A stretch of DNA of 64,000 bases from Nymphaea colorata (Eukaryota > Streptophyta > Magnoliopsida > Nymphaeales > Nymphaeaceae). Both the position numbers and the translations under genes were made by a program. The notes beneath the pieces were generated by a model. It had not been told where the DNA came from and made no database searches. It worked only from the letters and a program-made list of their open reading frames with translations. Positions 23,010-34,656 of the stretch are shown here, in pieces. The stretch spans positions 1 to 64,000 of the forward strand of contig NW_022205108.1 of assembly GCF_008831285.2 (NCBI RefSeq). The letters run 5' to 3'. The number at the start of each line of letters is the position of its first letter. Position 1 is the stretch's first letter.

Positions 23010-24732
23010 ATGAATCCTCGCTATCTTAAGAAACAGCTCCAGACACCCAACATCAACTCTTTCAACACCCATAAAAATTAAAATAGCAGTCTTGGACGCA
23101 CCGAACGAAAGTCCAGTAACGGAAGCCTCAATAAAACCCCTCTCGCTGATGTCACCAACAATCAGCTCGAGTTCAAATCCCAGAAAAAGTTCTCAGCCTA
23201 CGAAATCCCGGCTCAGTGCAGCAATGAAGCATCAAGGCCCGCCCAGAAAATCTCAAGCTCAAGCATATCGGCCTCGAAATGGCTGGACAGCGAAAAGGAA
23301 ATGATGGAGTTCATACTCAACTTGAAGGCAAAGAAGAATGACCAAAAAATCAACAAAAGTAAGAAAGTTACTGAAGGATTTGAAGTCGACGATAGGAGGG
23401 AAGAAACTGAATAGTTTTTATGCAACAAGATGCTGTTTATCAAAAAAATCGAAAAATACGAAAAGGAAGCCATCAGCTGCTTCTATGACAAGGATTACTA
23501 GAGATGCTTCGGCGAATTATCGAAGGCAGAGACACTCATTCGCAAGGAAAAGATAGAGACAGTGCAGCATCAACTATACATCAATTACCTATATTCTGAA
23601 TTTTACTACAAACTCAACGAGTATGAAAAGTGGAAAACCTATCTCCAGAAAGCCAAGCATTACACCTCCAAAATCAATCCGTATCTATCGCATCACATAG
23701 AAATGAGTCATAGCAGATGAGATAATACATCATGAATGTTTCGGCTTTGGAAATTTGCCTAGCAGCTCATGAGGAACATTACGAAAAAGTTCTGCAACTT
23801 GTCGAGACACTCAAGGAATACGATAACATTAGCAGCAAAATCAGGAGAAGAATCAGCCAATCCCACATAACTGCCCTTCAAGTAGCTTCCAAATGATTTA
23901 GAAACTATGCCGATTCAAGTAGGCTATGCAAGCGATCGATGTCTAATGTGAAGCCTTGGAGACGGATAACGAAATCAATAGCTAGAAGCAAGCCCAGGAA
24001 ATCGGAAAACTGCTTGCTCTAAAAATTTAACTAACTGCAGAGTTTACCACTACTGAACGTGCCATCGATCTTCTGGAAAAGATAATCGGCTTCGAAGATG
24101 TGGCCAATGGATCAGTCAACAACTTCAACTACTATCACCTCAAAGTCTACCAGCTTTACGCTGAACTCATGAAGAAAGATCCAGCCAATAAACTGAAAAT
24201 TGTCTTTTTTTATTAAAAATGGGTTGAAGTCGAAACCTCCAAGAAGGAAAAGCTTAAGCTGGAGCTGTAATTATTCAAAATGTACTACGAATTTGGAGTA
24301 TATGAGAGAGCTTTAGAACTTTTCGAGGAAATTTCCTGCGAAAATGTGGTATATTTAGGCCCATAATATCTCTATATCTTAGCCAGCATCAAGCATTCCT
24401 ACGGTTAAAGAAAGGAAGCAGTGAGTATTATGGCCAAGATAATCGATATCTGCCAAGACGAATAGGCAAGGATGCTCAATTCCTTCAGGATCCTTTAATT
24501 TGATTTGGATGAGGAAACCCGCTAAGAAAGAGAAAAGAACCTGGAGAAAGGATTGAAGACCTATAATGGTGCCAATTACGACTCACTGGTGGAGCTTTAC
24601 TGCAATTACTTAAGACAAAGGAACGAAAACGATCGAGCAAGCCAACTTTCCAACAAACTTAAAAAAACTGCTAACTTCCAGGAATACTTTTTCATCAATC
24701 AAAAATCAGAGAAAAAAAGTAATAAAAAGTGA
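23010..24732 (+). CDS. TPR-like helical repeat protein
   Basis: Three exons (20-nt introns at 23681-23700 and 23882-23901) encode 560 aa, an exact multiple of three. The first 100 residues are Ser/Asn-rich and disordered. From about residue 160 on, paired amphipathic helices follow each other with TPR-like spacing: LYINYLYSEFYYKLNEYEKW, AAHEEHYEKVLQLVETLKEY, MYYEFGVYERALELFEEI, YLYILASIKHSYGQRKEAV. The G-x-Y-x-x-A motif of TPR helix A/B turns is seen in FGVYERALELFEE. TPR proteins act as scaffolds; the partner is unknown. The C-terminus is a Lys/Ser-rich tail. Confidence 0.65.
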
Positions 24733-24960
24733 TCATCATCATGCTAATAATATAATATCATATTCATTTACTTAATCAGTAAGCATTCACTCTATGTTTC
24801 CACTTCCATTTTTCGTGATTAAAAATTTCCCTCAATAAAAAGGATTGATTATTGATATTTCCAAGCAAATTAACTCATTCATTTGTTAAACCTGTCTTCT
24901 TACCAAAATGACTCGGTGGCAGCTTTCTATAGATTGACAATAAATATAATATTTGAGTCG

Positions 24961-27153
24961 ATGCGACCGCAAAAATAAATAATCGAAAGCGAATAATCAC
25001 CCAAAATATCATTTCGCTTTTCGATTGATCGAATCCACATAAAGGTCAAATTTGCCTGTAGGCTTTATCTCGAATATTTTATCAATGGAGAAACCAGAAA
25101 GAGCCAAGAAATCAGAATAGACCAAAAGAGCTCCCTTTATAAAATCGATGAGTTTATTACTTGGTCCAGGAGAAGCGCCCCAAGCTTAGATTTTGAAGAA
25201 GAAAGCGTAGTCATTTATGTAAAATTACTCTCTAGTAAAGGCCTGGCATTCACTGCTGGAGTCATCAATATCAATCCTCAAGAATATCTTCATTTTGCAG
25301 AAAAATTCACAATTAAATTGAATAAATCGTTGGATTTTGATGCCCACTGCGAATGTAGGCGCCATGATACTCACCAGAACACATAAAAAAGTGTGAATCT
25401 GATCCTTATATCGAGAGATCCAAAACATCCTCCGTCTATCTCAAGAAAAGAGAAAGCATTCTCAGCTCAGAACCATAAAAAAGCAAATTTTCACGTGAAA
25501 TGATCTCGTTTAAAAATTAAGAACAAAAGGAAGAAATATCACGATCCCATACTGGAAGCAAAACCAGCGATAAAAAGATTAGAAGGACTTAAAGTATCGA
25601 GGATTTTAGAACTAGAGAGAAAGAGCTTTTGCAAAAAATTGAAGATCTGGAAAGTGAAATTCATCGAAATAGTGTCATGTTTGAGAAGCAAAAAGAAATC
25701 ATAATGCTCCTATAGTCGAAGCAGAAGGAATTCAATGAATAAAAAAATCAATTCAAAACCCAATCGAAAATCTTAGAAGCTGAAATCGAGGATAAACGCA
25801 AAAGATAAGGTAGCTCTAAGGCTAGAAGCTAAAACTCCTCATGAATTCCCTTCAATCCGAAAAAGAAATGGGAAATCTGAAGCAAAAGATAGCGTCACTG
25901 ATGGAAAAAGTCTATTAAAGAATAAAGAGACTTTTTCGATAAAACAGCCAAAAAGTCATTAGTGAATTTACAGAAAAATCAACCACAAATGACAAGATGA
26001 AAGACGATTTCAAGATCTCCCTATCAAAGATAACCAAAAAATAAAGAAACTCAAAGTAATTTTAACGCCGTTCGAAAGGGAAATAGGGATAGGAGATGAG
26101 CAAAGTTGCCTTTTCAGCAGTTCGTGGACTGATGAACAAGTAAGTTGACCAGGCGTGGCTATAGTAATCGCTCGGCTATCGTGACAACAATCCCAGCTCT
26201 GTCCTTTCGAACACGCTTAACGACATGAGCATATCTGACATTAATGGAAAGGCAAAGGATGTTAGTCTCCTAAATAGCTAGCTTTTCCTGAAGCCCCAAG
26301 AGTCAGAACATAGAAGCCGGTCGCCTACTAGCAACAGGCAGTTCATCTAGGAGATCAGCAAAAGCATGAACAACTAGAGAACATGATTGCTGCAAAAATG
26401 CAGAAAACTGTCGAATCTTTCGTCTAAATCATCTAAAAAAACAGAGGGAATGTAAAAGACAACTCCAGTGGTTAGGAATCGCTCCTTGGCTATCTTTAGC
26501 AGCTAGAAAATGGATTTTAACGACAACTTGGCGCTTTGGGACAAAAGGAGCGAATTATAGCATACTACGAGCAACTTATATAGGAGCTTAACCAGACACT
26601 ATACGAGAAGTAGAATCTAGTAGTGCAGCTCTAAGAGCAGCTTTTTAAGCTTGAGGAGGAGAAGGACGAAATAAAGAGCTAGCTTCACGACGCAAACTAC
26701 GTCCACGCCCTAAAAGAGGAGGAATATTTGAAAAAATTGCATATCTTTGAGCACGGGAAAACAATGCCAGACTATTCATCTTCTGCTAGTCCCACCCATA
26801 AACCACAAGCCCGCAGGAAGGAACCAAAGGTATCAAACGCTGCATATGAGCAAGAAATCATTGAATACAAAGAGCATCTAAGGATGATGGAAATAGACTT
26901 GCTTCATGAACGGGAATAAAAATCAAAACTGGCGCACACTTTACATGGCAAGGAGCTTGAGCTGCAAGAGGCACTCAACGAGAAAAGACGGTTGGAGTTT
27001 GCAATCAAGTTGCGTGAGAGAATGGCAAGCCTTAACGAAAGTATATAAATGCCAGCTGAGGATTAGGCTCCGCCCAAAAACTAATAAAAATTTACGCAAT
27101 AGTCCTTGTAAAACGAGCAAGATTTCCTTAATATTCTTATCTATCAATAATGA
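24961..27153 (+). CDS. N-terminal C2-like domain plus long coiled coil
   Basis: About 723 aa. Residues 1-150 form a beta-rich domain (ISFRFSIDRIHIKVKFACR, then VVIYVKLLSSKGLAFTAGVI and FTIKLNKSLDF) resembling the NT-C2 domain of EEIG1/EHBP1 proteins, including the basic IDRIHIKVKF strand. A 23-nt intron at 25355-25377 joins it to a Ser-rich linker and a long coiled coil (LEEEKDEIKSQLHDANYVHA). Two later frame changes, at 25800-25803 and 26360-26363, lie in AAAA runs with identical GCAAAAG context, and each is repaired by one extra A; I read them as missing bases. NT-C2 plus coiled-coil proteins link membranes to cytoskeleton in other eukaryotes. Function here is inferred. Confidence 0.65.
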
Positions 27154-27224
27154 TCACTCTCCTGCTCTGTGTTTATTCCAAATATAATTTTGCTTAGCAG
27201 ACCCACTTATACATAGATCGAAAA

Positions 27225-27948
27225 TCACTTCAACCAGCCAAGCGGTCTGTTCATGAGTTAGAAAGCCGAAACATCCTCCCTCAGTTCTAGATTTTTGGGA
27301 ATGGCAAACTCTTCAATGCTCACCTTGATCCCTTTTTGCTTTATTTCCTCCTTGATCCCGTACTCAAATCTTTCGGCACCGTCCAGCATGCTACTATAAG
27401 AAATGATTCCTCCGGCCTTTTTATTGACCACTTCTCCCTTCACTTCCTTTTCACCTTTGTTCTCGTGGACGTCTTATGGTCTCCAAATTTGAAACCGCAG
27501 GTGCAGGACCAAGAAGATGCAAAAACCTTGCATGCACATCCTTTGCAATTTTTCTTCCCCACGTCATGCTGCTGGTATGAGTGCTTGCAACTGCACTTGA
27601 AATCCTGCGATCCGTAGATGGGAATGTAGTAGAAGTCCGCACACTTGCAGCCAGGATTCTTGCATTTTACCTTGCCTCCAGTGCCTCCAAAAAGTTGTGG
27701 TTCTTGTACGCGTGATCGCAGAAGCATTTTGAGGACGGCCCTACCGTCTTGCAGCAGAGTCCCTCCGGGTTGTACCAACTGGTGTAGAGCCGATTCTCGG
27801 CCAGTTGCGCATAGTTCTTCTTGTAGTCCTGAAACTCCTTCTCGCTCATAAGGACGCCGCCATTATCGCCCACCAGGTTGCAGTACTCGATGTATTCGTT
27901 GACGTGCTGCGCGCTACTCACTCGTTGTCCAGGTTTTCCCACTTCCAT
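27225..27948 (-). CDS. FAM221-like cysteine-rich protein
   Basis: 241 aa once two missing bases are allowed, in the A5 run at 27689-27693 and the T4 run at 27448-27451. The core matches FAM221A/B proteins: TSWYNPEGLCCKTVGPSSK, then CFCDHAYKNHN, CKNPGCKCADFYYIPIYG, FKCSCKHSYQQHD, and a last C-x-C cluster SWSCTCGFKFGDH. The repeated C-x-C/H-x3-H pattern suggests zinc binding. FAM221 proteins are of unknown biochemical role and are conserved mostly in ciliated organisms. The C-terminal 60 residues (VNKKAGGIISYSSMLDGAER) are also conserved-looking. The ATG chosen at 27948 gives MEVGKPGQRVSS. Confidence 0.75.
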
Positions 27949-28057
27949 TAAAATATATACAGCCAAGGCAGGCCATCGCAATTATAAAAAGGGGAAATCG
28001 CCACACTAAACACACTAAACGAGCTTGATTTGATAGAAAAGATTATCTGGTTACAAA

Positions 28058-29107
28058 TCATGGCTTGAATCCACTTGCCAGCATGCCCTGCCCGGAAAGA
28101 ATGCGGGAAATTGGGTTATTTTCGCTAAGCCGACCGTTGATTTCAAAGGTGTTTCCTAGAATGGAGACAGACTTGCGAACCGACTCATCGTTGTTGCGAT
28201 ATCTGAAGAACAGCAGCAGGAGCAAGACCTTCATAGGGCAGCATTTACCTTAGCGATCATGAGGATGATGACGAACATATACATGAACCTGAGGAAGGGC
28301 GTCTGGATGGTAGAGTGGTGAGTGGGTGGGTTGGGATTCCAGTAGGGCTATATAGGAGGGATTTTACTGAAGCTTGGCAGATGACCCAGAGGAGGTCGAA
28401 GATGATGGAGACTAGGAGGTTGGCCATGATGAACTTGATGTAGTACTTATCGAAGTAGCCAAGTAGCACGATGGCGAAGATGGAGATGTAGACCAGCGCG
28501 TTGTAGAAGTGGTCCTTGTGGAACATCAGGATCAGCTCGATCACGAACATGATCACCGTTAGCAGGAAGGTCAGCTTCAGAGAAGTGCTGTTCTCGCGCG
28601 CAGAAGGAACATCCGCGAAAATACCACTGGCGCGACCAGAAAAGAACCCGCTGCCTTCCATGCCCCCGCTGGAAGCTCTACTGGCTTAAAACTTCTCCTT
28701 TGATTCCCTCACGTAGCGAGACTCCTGGGGAGCTGAGATCTGGAAGGGCAGAGAGAGCAGCTTCAGGTCGTCTGTGTATTGGAGCAGACTCTCCTCCAGC
28801 TCCTGCTTGCGAGATGGATCCAAATTCCAGCCGCCAGCTCGCCCTCGCACTTTTGAATGTTTTCCTTTAGGATACCCTGAGCACGGGCAAGCAGGCCCAC
28901 ATAGTTGCGCAAGGTGACACTACCATCGCTATTCTTCTCAGCTTCCAGCCACAATTCTTCAGCAACCTCTGGGTTGAACTCTCTTAATCCTGCGTTGCGT
29001 AGGCATATCTCGTCGAGGGTGCGCTTCATCTCGATTTCGCTGAGGGTGGAGTCCTCCCTGAGCTTGAGCTTCAGGAACTGATCCATGATCTTCGAGGTAT
29101 TCGACAT
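28058..29107 (-). CDS. EF-hand-like N-terminus plus multi-pass membrane protein
   Basis: 336 aa in three exons (20-nt introns 28348-28367 and 28229-28248), with one missing base near 28822-28824 restoring a single frame. Residues 1-80 are helical and acidic with an EF-hand-like loop (EAEKNSDGSVTLRNYVGLL). The C-terminal half has about four membrane helices: LTFLLTVIMFVIELILMF, ALVYISIFAIVLLGYF, IMANLLVSIIFDLLWVI and FMYMFVIILMIAKVLLLLLF, then a soluble tail ending MLASGFKP. No transporter signature is seen. It could be a small calcium-responsive membrane protein, but calcium binding is unproven because the loop departs from the canonical pattern. Confidence 0.6.
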
Positions 29108-29592
29108 CTTTAATTTATAAGCTGCACCACAGAAGTTTGAATAAAATAATCAGCAATAACCAACAGAGAACAACACAATCGTCGGCAAGAAAGAGAAGAG
29201 GGATATTGTTGGCTAATTATGAAGGATTTTTGGAATTGGGGCTTGGGAAAGGTTGATTAAGGGATATTAAAAGTAGTTTTGACCATGAAACCATCTTCTT
29301 TTGTTTAAAATGAAAACAAATGCTGATTTCTTATTTGAGAATGGATGGGGTCTATTGGGCTCGAATTATTGCCGATTATATGAAATGAGCTTATGCCACC
29401 ATCTCCAAGATTTTGGTGCTGCAATCCTTATAGGCTATTTCTTAACAAAAAAATAATAATTCTTTCCCGTCTCCAAATCCCGCCTTCATCTCTTTTCCTC
29501 ATCTTCCCTCTATCCTAAAAGTCTCAAAGCTGGGGAAGGGTCGGTTGGCCAATACAGTTGGCCGAGCAAAGTAGAACAATATAACACAAAAA
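29108..29592. other. intergenic region, nothing recognised
   Basis: About 485 bp upstream of the EF-hand/TM gene and downstream of the next small minus-strand frame. AT-rich with a CT-rich stretch near 29465-29515. No RNA gene, repeat or convincing coding frame was found. Confidence 0.3.
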
Positions 29593-29874
29593 TCACTGCT
29601 CAACCTATTCGTTGCGTCTGAAGGAGTGCTCCTTGAACTCCAGAGGCTCAAATTGAAGGGAAGATTCTTCCTGGTCGCTGGCGTCGATGGTGCTCCTACT
29701 GGGTATGCGTCTGAGAGCGTAAGGAGGGAGTGCGGGCTTGCCAATGCGCTGGCGGGAGTGGACCAGCTTGACGTCGTCCTGCAGACCTTGTAGTCCTTGC
29801 CGGATAGCTGGATCAGCACATAGAATTTGCCCATCACTAATGTTATAAACTTCTACTCCCCGCATTTGGAGCAT
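29593..29874 (-). CDS. small protein, unknown
   Basis: A 93-aa frame (MLQMRGVEVYNISDGQILC start; SFRRNEQVEQ end), charged and hydrophilic in its second half. An overlapping frame starting at 29837 gives GKFYVLIQLSGKDYKV, which resembles the start of bL21-type ribosomal proteins. It joins the same C-terminal part if one base is missing near 29790. I cannot decide between the two starts. No catalytic motif. Low-confidence gene kept because the shared C-terminal frame looks coding. Confidence 0.4.
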
Positions 29875-30136
29875 ACTAAACTACGATATATATAATTCTG
29901 ATTACTAATTACTAAAGATTTCAAAGCGAATGCGCTTAAATTGGCAAATGTTTATGCTTATAGAATACAACCAAGCTCTCTTCTCCACAATCATATCAAG
30001 CGGATGATTTTCCTCCTCTTCAGCACATAATAGCAAAGGATCATCGTCCAAGAGGAGCGCGCGTTTCTTTATAACTTAATCAAATAACGATATACTGTTT
30101 GCAGTTAATCACATCATAGTTTTAAGTTGGGCGGGA

Positions 30137-31262
30137 ATGACAGCCACCAAGAAAAAATAACAAGTCCTAGCAGAAAACCTATACGAGATTCCCTCTTGCA
30201 CCATCTGCCTGCAGGAACTGGTCGAAGAAATGGGATGCCTGGACTGCGGACATGTCTTCCACATTAGCTGCATCAGCCAGCACTTTGAATATCGAAGCAC
30301 CTGTCCGAACTGCCAGAAACGAGCCTGCCTCAAAGAAATACGGCCCGTGGTCTTCCCCCTCGCGCTAAACACCAAAGCGAATTCACGGCTTCACGAGATC
30401 CTCTCTGCACTAGATGGCTCGCAAGTCAAACAGGTCGAACATCTGCTCCATGAAGTCAAGGTAGCCACAGAGTCTGTAGAGAGGCTGAGGGTGTCTCTGG
30501 CTGATAGTGAGAAGCAACTAGCTGCTCAGAATAAGCTAGTGGAGGGACTGCGGGAAGATTTAGGACGCAAAAAGAGTGAGATTGAGGCGTTGAGGAAGGA
30601 GAACCTAAAACTGAAAAGGAGGTAAAGGAGCAAGACGAGGAGATCAAATAGAGGGAGAGGCTGGAGGTCAAGCTCAGGCTTCAGGTGGATAAATTGATTA
30701 AAGGCGAGCAGGAAGTTGAAAAGTATAGAAAATACAGCAGGATGATGAAAGAGAGGTCCGAGCAAATGCTGAGGTACAGGGAAAGCTTGGAGCAGTCAGG
30801 AACTCCTCCAGATGAAATGAGCAAAATTTTCTTTGATATGCTCTGCATGAAAAACCTCGAGGACCTAAAAACCAAAGAGAAATTGAAGGAGTACCCTTAG
30901 AGAATAATCGAAAAGGACAACGAAATCAAGAAACTCCAGGGACGATCGACGAGCTGAAAAGGGCTCTCAAATAGGCAAACAGAGAAGCAGCAGACAAGCG
31001 CATCGTTTAGCGCCAAAAGTACGATGATCTCAAGGCCAAGTATCGGCAGCTGATCGAGAAAGCGAAGCAAAAGGGAGTGAAGGAGAACGACATCCCCGAA
31101 ATGGAAGACAGCCAAGGCTTCAACAATATCGGCAAAAGCAGTCTGCCAATCTAAGAGCCAGTGGTCCAGCAAACCATGCGAAAGCACGTCTTCAATCCGG
31201 GATCGACCATCGGCGGTTTCTGCAAGAAGAAGAAAGATGACGTTCTCAAATTTATGTTCTGA
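30137..31262 (+). CDS. RING-finger coiled-coil protein, TRAIP-like
   Basis: 375 aa after restoring one base at 30614-30617 (AAAA) and one at 30939-30941 (GGG). The N-terminal RING is CTICLQELVEEMGCLDCGH, FHISCIS and CPNCQK, a RING-H2-type set of eight ligands. A long coiled coil follows (LADSEKQLAAQNKLVEGL; KYRKYSRMMKERSEQML). The C-terminus ends FNPGSTIGGFCKKKK-like. RING followed directly by a long coiled coil is the layout of TRAIP, a ubiquitin ligase acting at replication forks, and the post-RING KRACLKEIRPVVF segment fits that family loosely. E3 activity is likely; the TRAIP name is tentative. Confidence 0.65.
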
Positions 31263-31375
31263 TATTCATGTCAATCCTACTACTACTGTTATGCAAGTTT
31301 AATGATTGATCTATATGTCGTTTTGGCAGGCTGGAAGGCGAATATGATGGCGAAGAGGGCTCTAATGGTAGCACT

Positions 31376-31446
31376 GGTCCTATGGTGTAATGGTTAGCAC
31401 CTTGGACTCTGAATCCAATAATCCGAGTTCAAATCTCGGTAGGACC
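31376..31446 (+). tRNA. tRNA-Gln, anticodon CUG
   Basis: 71 nt with a perfect 7-bp acceptor stem (GGTCCTA / TAGGACC), a D-arm (GGTGTAATGGTTAGCACC), a 5-bp anticodon stem (TTGGA/TCCAA) around loop CTCTGAA with anticodon CTG at 31409-31411, and the TΨC arm CCGAGTTCAAATCTCGG. No intron. A T7 run right after the 3' end is a standard RNA polymerase III terminator. It decodes the ordinary CAG codon; the TAA/TAG-reading glutamine tRNAs must lie elsewhere. Confidence 0.95.
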
Positions 31447-31453
31447 TTTTTTT
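31447..31453 (+). terminator. RNA polymerase III T-run terminator
   Basis: Seven T residues directly follow the acceptor stem of the tRNA-Gln gene, the usual pol III stop signal. Confidence 0.85.
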
Positions 31454-31512
31454 ATACACAATCCCATAATCCCAATCTAGCAACCGATACGATCATCATT
31501 CCTGGACCACGC

Positions 31513-32735
31513 TCACCCATCCCCTCCGGTATGGTCTTGGTCGGCAAACAGCTCCATCATTCGGAACACTGGCTCGCCCTTGCCGTTGAGGTTGATGATC
31601 AGTCCTTCAGGCAGCAGCGTCTCAATCATGTGGTAGATGTAGGCCTTAAGCTATGGCTCGCATTTCTAGCCAAGCTGGAGGGGCATATCGAATACCACAT
31701 CGCAGGTGCGCTGGTGGCGGAGCTCGAATTTGTGCGTACTGTTCTGTTTTAGTGAAAGGGGTACTTTTTTGAACATGAGAAGGGTGCGTTTGCTGGCATT
31801 GAAGTATCGGGAGGGGGAATCGGCGATAAGATCGCAGGGATTGACGTTCTAAAGCGACCTGATGAGTTGGTTGAGGTCGATTTCTTCATTTTCCGTCTTG
31901 TCCTCCCTCTTCTCTTCGCTAATGGGCTTCTGCCTTGGAGAGCGTGCAAATAGCTTAGCCTTCTCTATGTCGAAGTTGATAATTTCGAAATTTTCAACGT
32001 ATAAGAAGTGTTTTTGCTCCATGATGGCCAGCATTTCCGACACGTGCTCCTTGGGCGTCCACACAAACACGATCCCCTTGCTCATCAGCTTGGTCGATTC
32101 CAAGCGCACCTGCTCGAAATCCTTGATCGTTTGGCCGGGTTTTCCCCAATCGATGTTGACGAAGATGGCCTGGACGTCTTCAGCCAGTGCGGCTAGATTC
32201 TCGCCGGCGATGCTTTTGGTGAGCTTGACCTGTTGGAGCTGGGCGAGAGTGAGCTAGTTTTATCCGGGGAGATAGTTGACGGTGATGGGGAGGATTTCGA
32301 GTTGGTTGCGCCATTCGAGCAGTCCTTCCACCTTGTTGTTGGTGATCTGTTTGCTGCGGAAGGGAGCGCCGTACTTGCGCCTGGGACGGTGGCCCTCGGA
32401 ATACTCCTCACTGTCGTCGTAAAGATAATGGTTCCTGCGACGTCTGGGGTGGCAGTCCTCCTACGATAGCTGCAAAAATAAAAAAGAGAGGAAAGTGGAA
32501 GGTGAGTACCTCGTAATAGGCGCAATCCAGGCCATCTTCCAGCGGGTAGGATCCCATGAAATAATCATCGTTCCTGCATAGAACTAAAATTACTTGGGCT
32601 GCTTTCGTTCCCTTGCGCTTCTCCTCAGCTCTGGCTGGGGGTCTCCTTCAGCGAGAGGGCTTTGGCGTTTGGTCGAGGCCTTCTATATTATAATGAGAGA
32701 TGAGAAAAAAGAATCTTTAAATGGGCACTTACCAT
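31513..32735 (-). CDS. MT-A70 family protein lacking the catalytic DPPW, MTA9-like
   Basis: 370 aa in four exons: introns 32683-32732 (50 nt, directly after the ATG), 32574-32593 (20 nt) and 32470-32509 (40 nt). The C-terminal half is an MT-A70 fold: AIFVNIDWGKPGQTIKDFEQ, SKGIVFVWTPKEHVSEMLAI, a RTCDVVFDMPLQ strand, and MIETLLPEGLIINLNGKGEP near the end. Where active members (METTL3, MTA1) carry DPPW this protein has NIDW, so it should not bind S-adenosylmethionine productively. That fits a pseudo-enzyme partner such as METTL14 or ciliate MTA9, which pairs with MTA1 to write DNA N6-methyladenine. The N-terminus is basic and disordered. The partner role is inference from the family; no MTA1 lies in this window. 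Confidence 0.7.
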
Positions 32736-33051
32736 TTTTGCTATCGATGGTGTTAATATAATTAGTTGAGTTCTATTGCGCCATTTCACCATTCAAAACT
32801 CATATCCAAATCAGCACCACCAAAACCCCGAAGCTTTCTGTTAGCAAATGTAGACTTTCACCCAACGCCAACCGAGGGATTAGAAGAAGAAATAGGGCAA
32901 TAGGACTGACCTGCGAGGGACTTGTTTTTATATTTTATGGGATTTTGGAGATGAATGGCAATAAATGGACAGTAGCTCAAAAAATAATTCTAGGTGGAAT
33001 AGAGGATATTACTTTATAGAAATTCGATTAAATTATAAAAATTGAAATTCT
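32736..33051. promoter_or_regulatory. divergent intergenic region
   Basis: About 315 bp between the MT-A70-like gene and the next plus-strand gene, AT-rich in its right half. Presumed promoters only. Confidence 0.3.
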
Positions 33052-34538
33052 ATGCTTAAGCAAAATCGCAAAACTCCCAAATACACGCTCATCTGCTCCC
33101 CGTCTTCCGAGGCAGCCCGCCAACCGTGCCTGATAAAGAAGGATAGCCTCTATGCCAGGAGCAAGCTTTCATCGCAAAAGAGCCTTTTTGCAGTAACTCA
33201 GCCATAAAATTAGAAATAATACGAGCATCATAAGTCCAGGAGCAAGTATGAGTCCTTCAAATCCTTGAACAGTGAAGTCACCAAGGAGATAAACGATATC
33301 CAAACCGAATTAGCGTAATGCATGTCATCAATCACCGTCTAATAAGGCAAAAATGTATTTCTCTCATCTATCCAGGCAGTTTTCAAGAGTCTAATCACAT
33401 CCTACGATCAGATATGAGGGAGATATAGTAAAGCGAGAAGCATGTGAAGGAAGTATAAACAGAGTAAACCTTAAAACGAGCTCACAAGATCGAATATGAT
33501 ATTGAGCAAATTTTACAGAAACATAATGAAGAAATAGCAAAGATAAATAGCCTCAAGGAACAGACTGCCTCGCAAGGACTGATAGAGTGGTCTTTTCTAA
33601 TCTCTTCCGCAAGATTGAAAAATAAATCAAATAACACCAAGAACAATATAAAGAAGCCATACTCAAAACTGAAATTTCCGTGAGAAGAGAGCCAGCAAGC
33701 AAATGAAGATAGCTTAAGATAGCCTTTCGATTAACCGGCATGAATCAGAGACAAAAGACGAGAGCCTAAGGTTATCAATCAGCAAGGCCAGACTCAATGG
33801 AGAAAGTCGTTTGTTTGTTACAAATGTTGCTAAAAACTTAAAAAAGTCTCATTTGTTGTTAAAAACCATCGATTAGATACGAGCAGCAGCAACAATCCCA
33901 CTTGTCTAAATTGATGCAATTCAAAATCGACTAAATCGAAGCAAACATTGAAAAGCTGATCAAGGTAAGCGAATGCTCCAATCACTCATAGGCAATCAGT
34001 TTTTATAGCAGCGTCCTAGAAGATAATGAGAATCTCAGTCAATGATCATTAAGAGTAAAAAAAGATTGGAGAAATTGAAGATGAGATCGAGAGGATACGA
34101 AAAGAGAAAAAGATCAGTTAGTTCTATGAGACTAGGCAAATTAGCAACCTTTAAACTCTCGCAAGCGTTAGGAAAATAAGAAGTTCAAGCAGACCATAGA
34201 TGATGATAGCGAAATCATCGATGAGGATGTTGAAATTATTCGGGAATATTCGATCTATTGTAGATTCCTCGTGACAAACCCATAGACTATCTCATATCCA
34301 ACTAGGAAACCTTATCAATTTTATAAGATCAACTCGATAGTATTACCCTGTAAAAGCCTATAAAAAATCATAATCAAATACCATTTGCACAATCGGTTCT
34401 GATCATAATTTGGACTCAATTTTCACGAAGATGTAGAAGCTGGACAACTGCGACCGAATCCTAAACAAAAAGCAGTTATACAGCTAGTATACAAAGGAGG
34501 TTGGCAAGAGTAAAAAATCGTTAAGATATCGAAAATGA
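33052..34538 (+). CDS. coiled-coil protein, heavily frame-disrupted
   Basis: A coiled-coil gene that can be followed from ATG 33052 (MLKQNRKTPKYTLIC) to TGA 34536-34538 only by changing frame about eight times. Some changes fit introns: 23 nt starting GTCTAATCACATCC near 33400, and 19 nt GTTAAAAACCATCGATTAG near 33860. Others look like one missing base in runs (TTTT near 33593, AAA near 33706, AAAA near 34175). Clear coiled-coil stretches are HKIEYDIEQILQKHNEEIAK, QFKIDQIEANIEKLIK and IEDEIERIRKEKKISQFYE. It is either a pseudogene or a badly called consensus. Its break density is the highest in the window, together with 45-47 kb. Function unknown. Confidence 0.5.
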
Positions 34539-34656
34539 CACCGACTGATTCATTTTTATGTTTTGTTGCAATCCATATCTAAATCCCTGTGCAAATTAAC
34601 ATAGAGAATATTGATTTTTAGATTAGGTAATCATTGATTAATAAAATAAACTGTTA

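Noticed and set aside
33960-34090. 16-nt and 27-nt introns in the broken coiled-coil gene
   Set aside because: GT...AG pairs exist, but in a region with so many frame breaks neither can be told apart from missing bases, so they are not listed as features.
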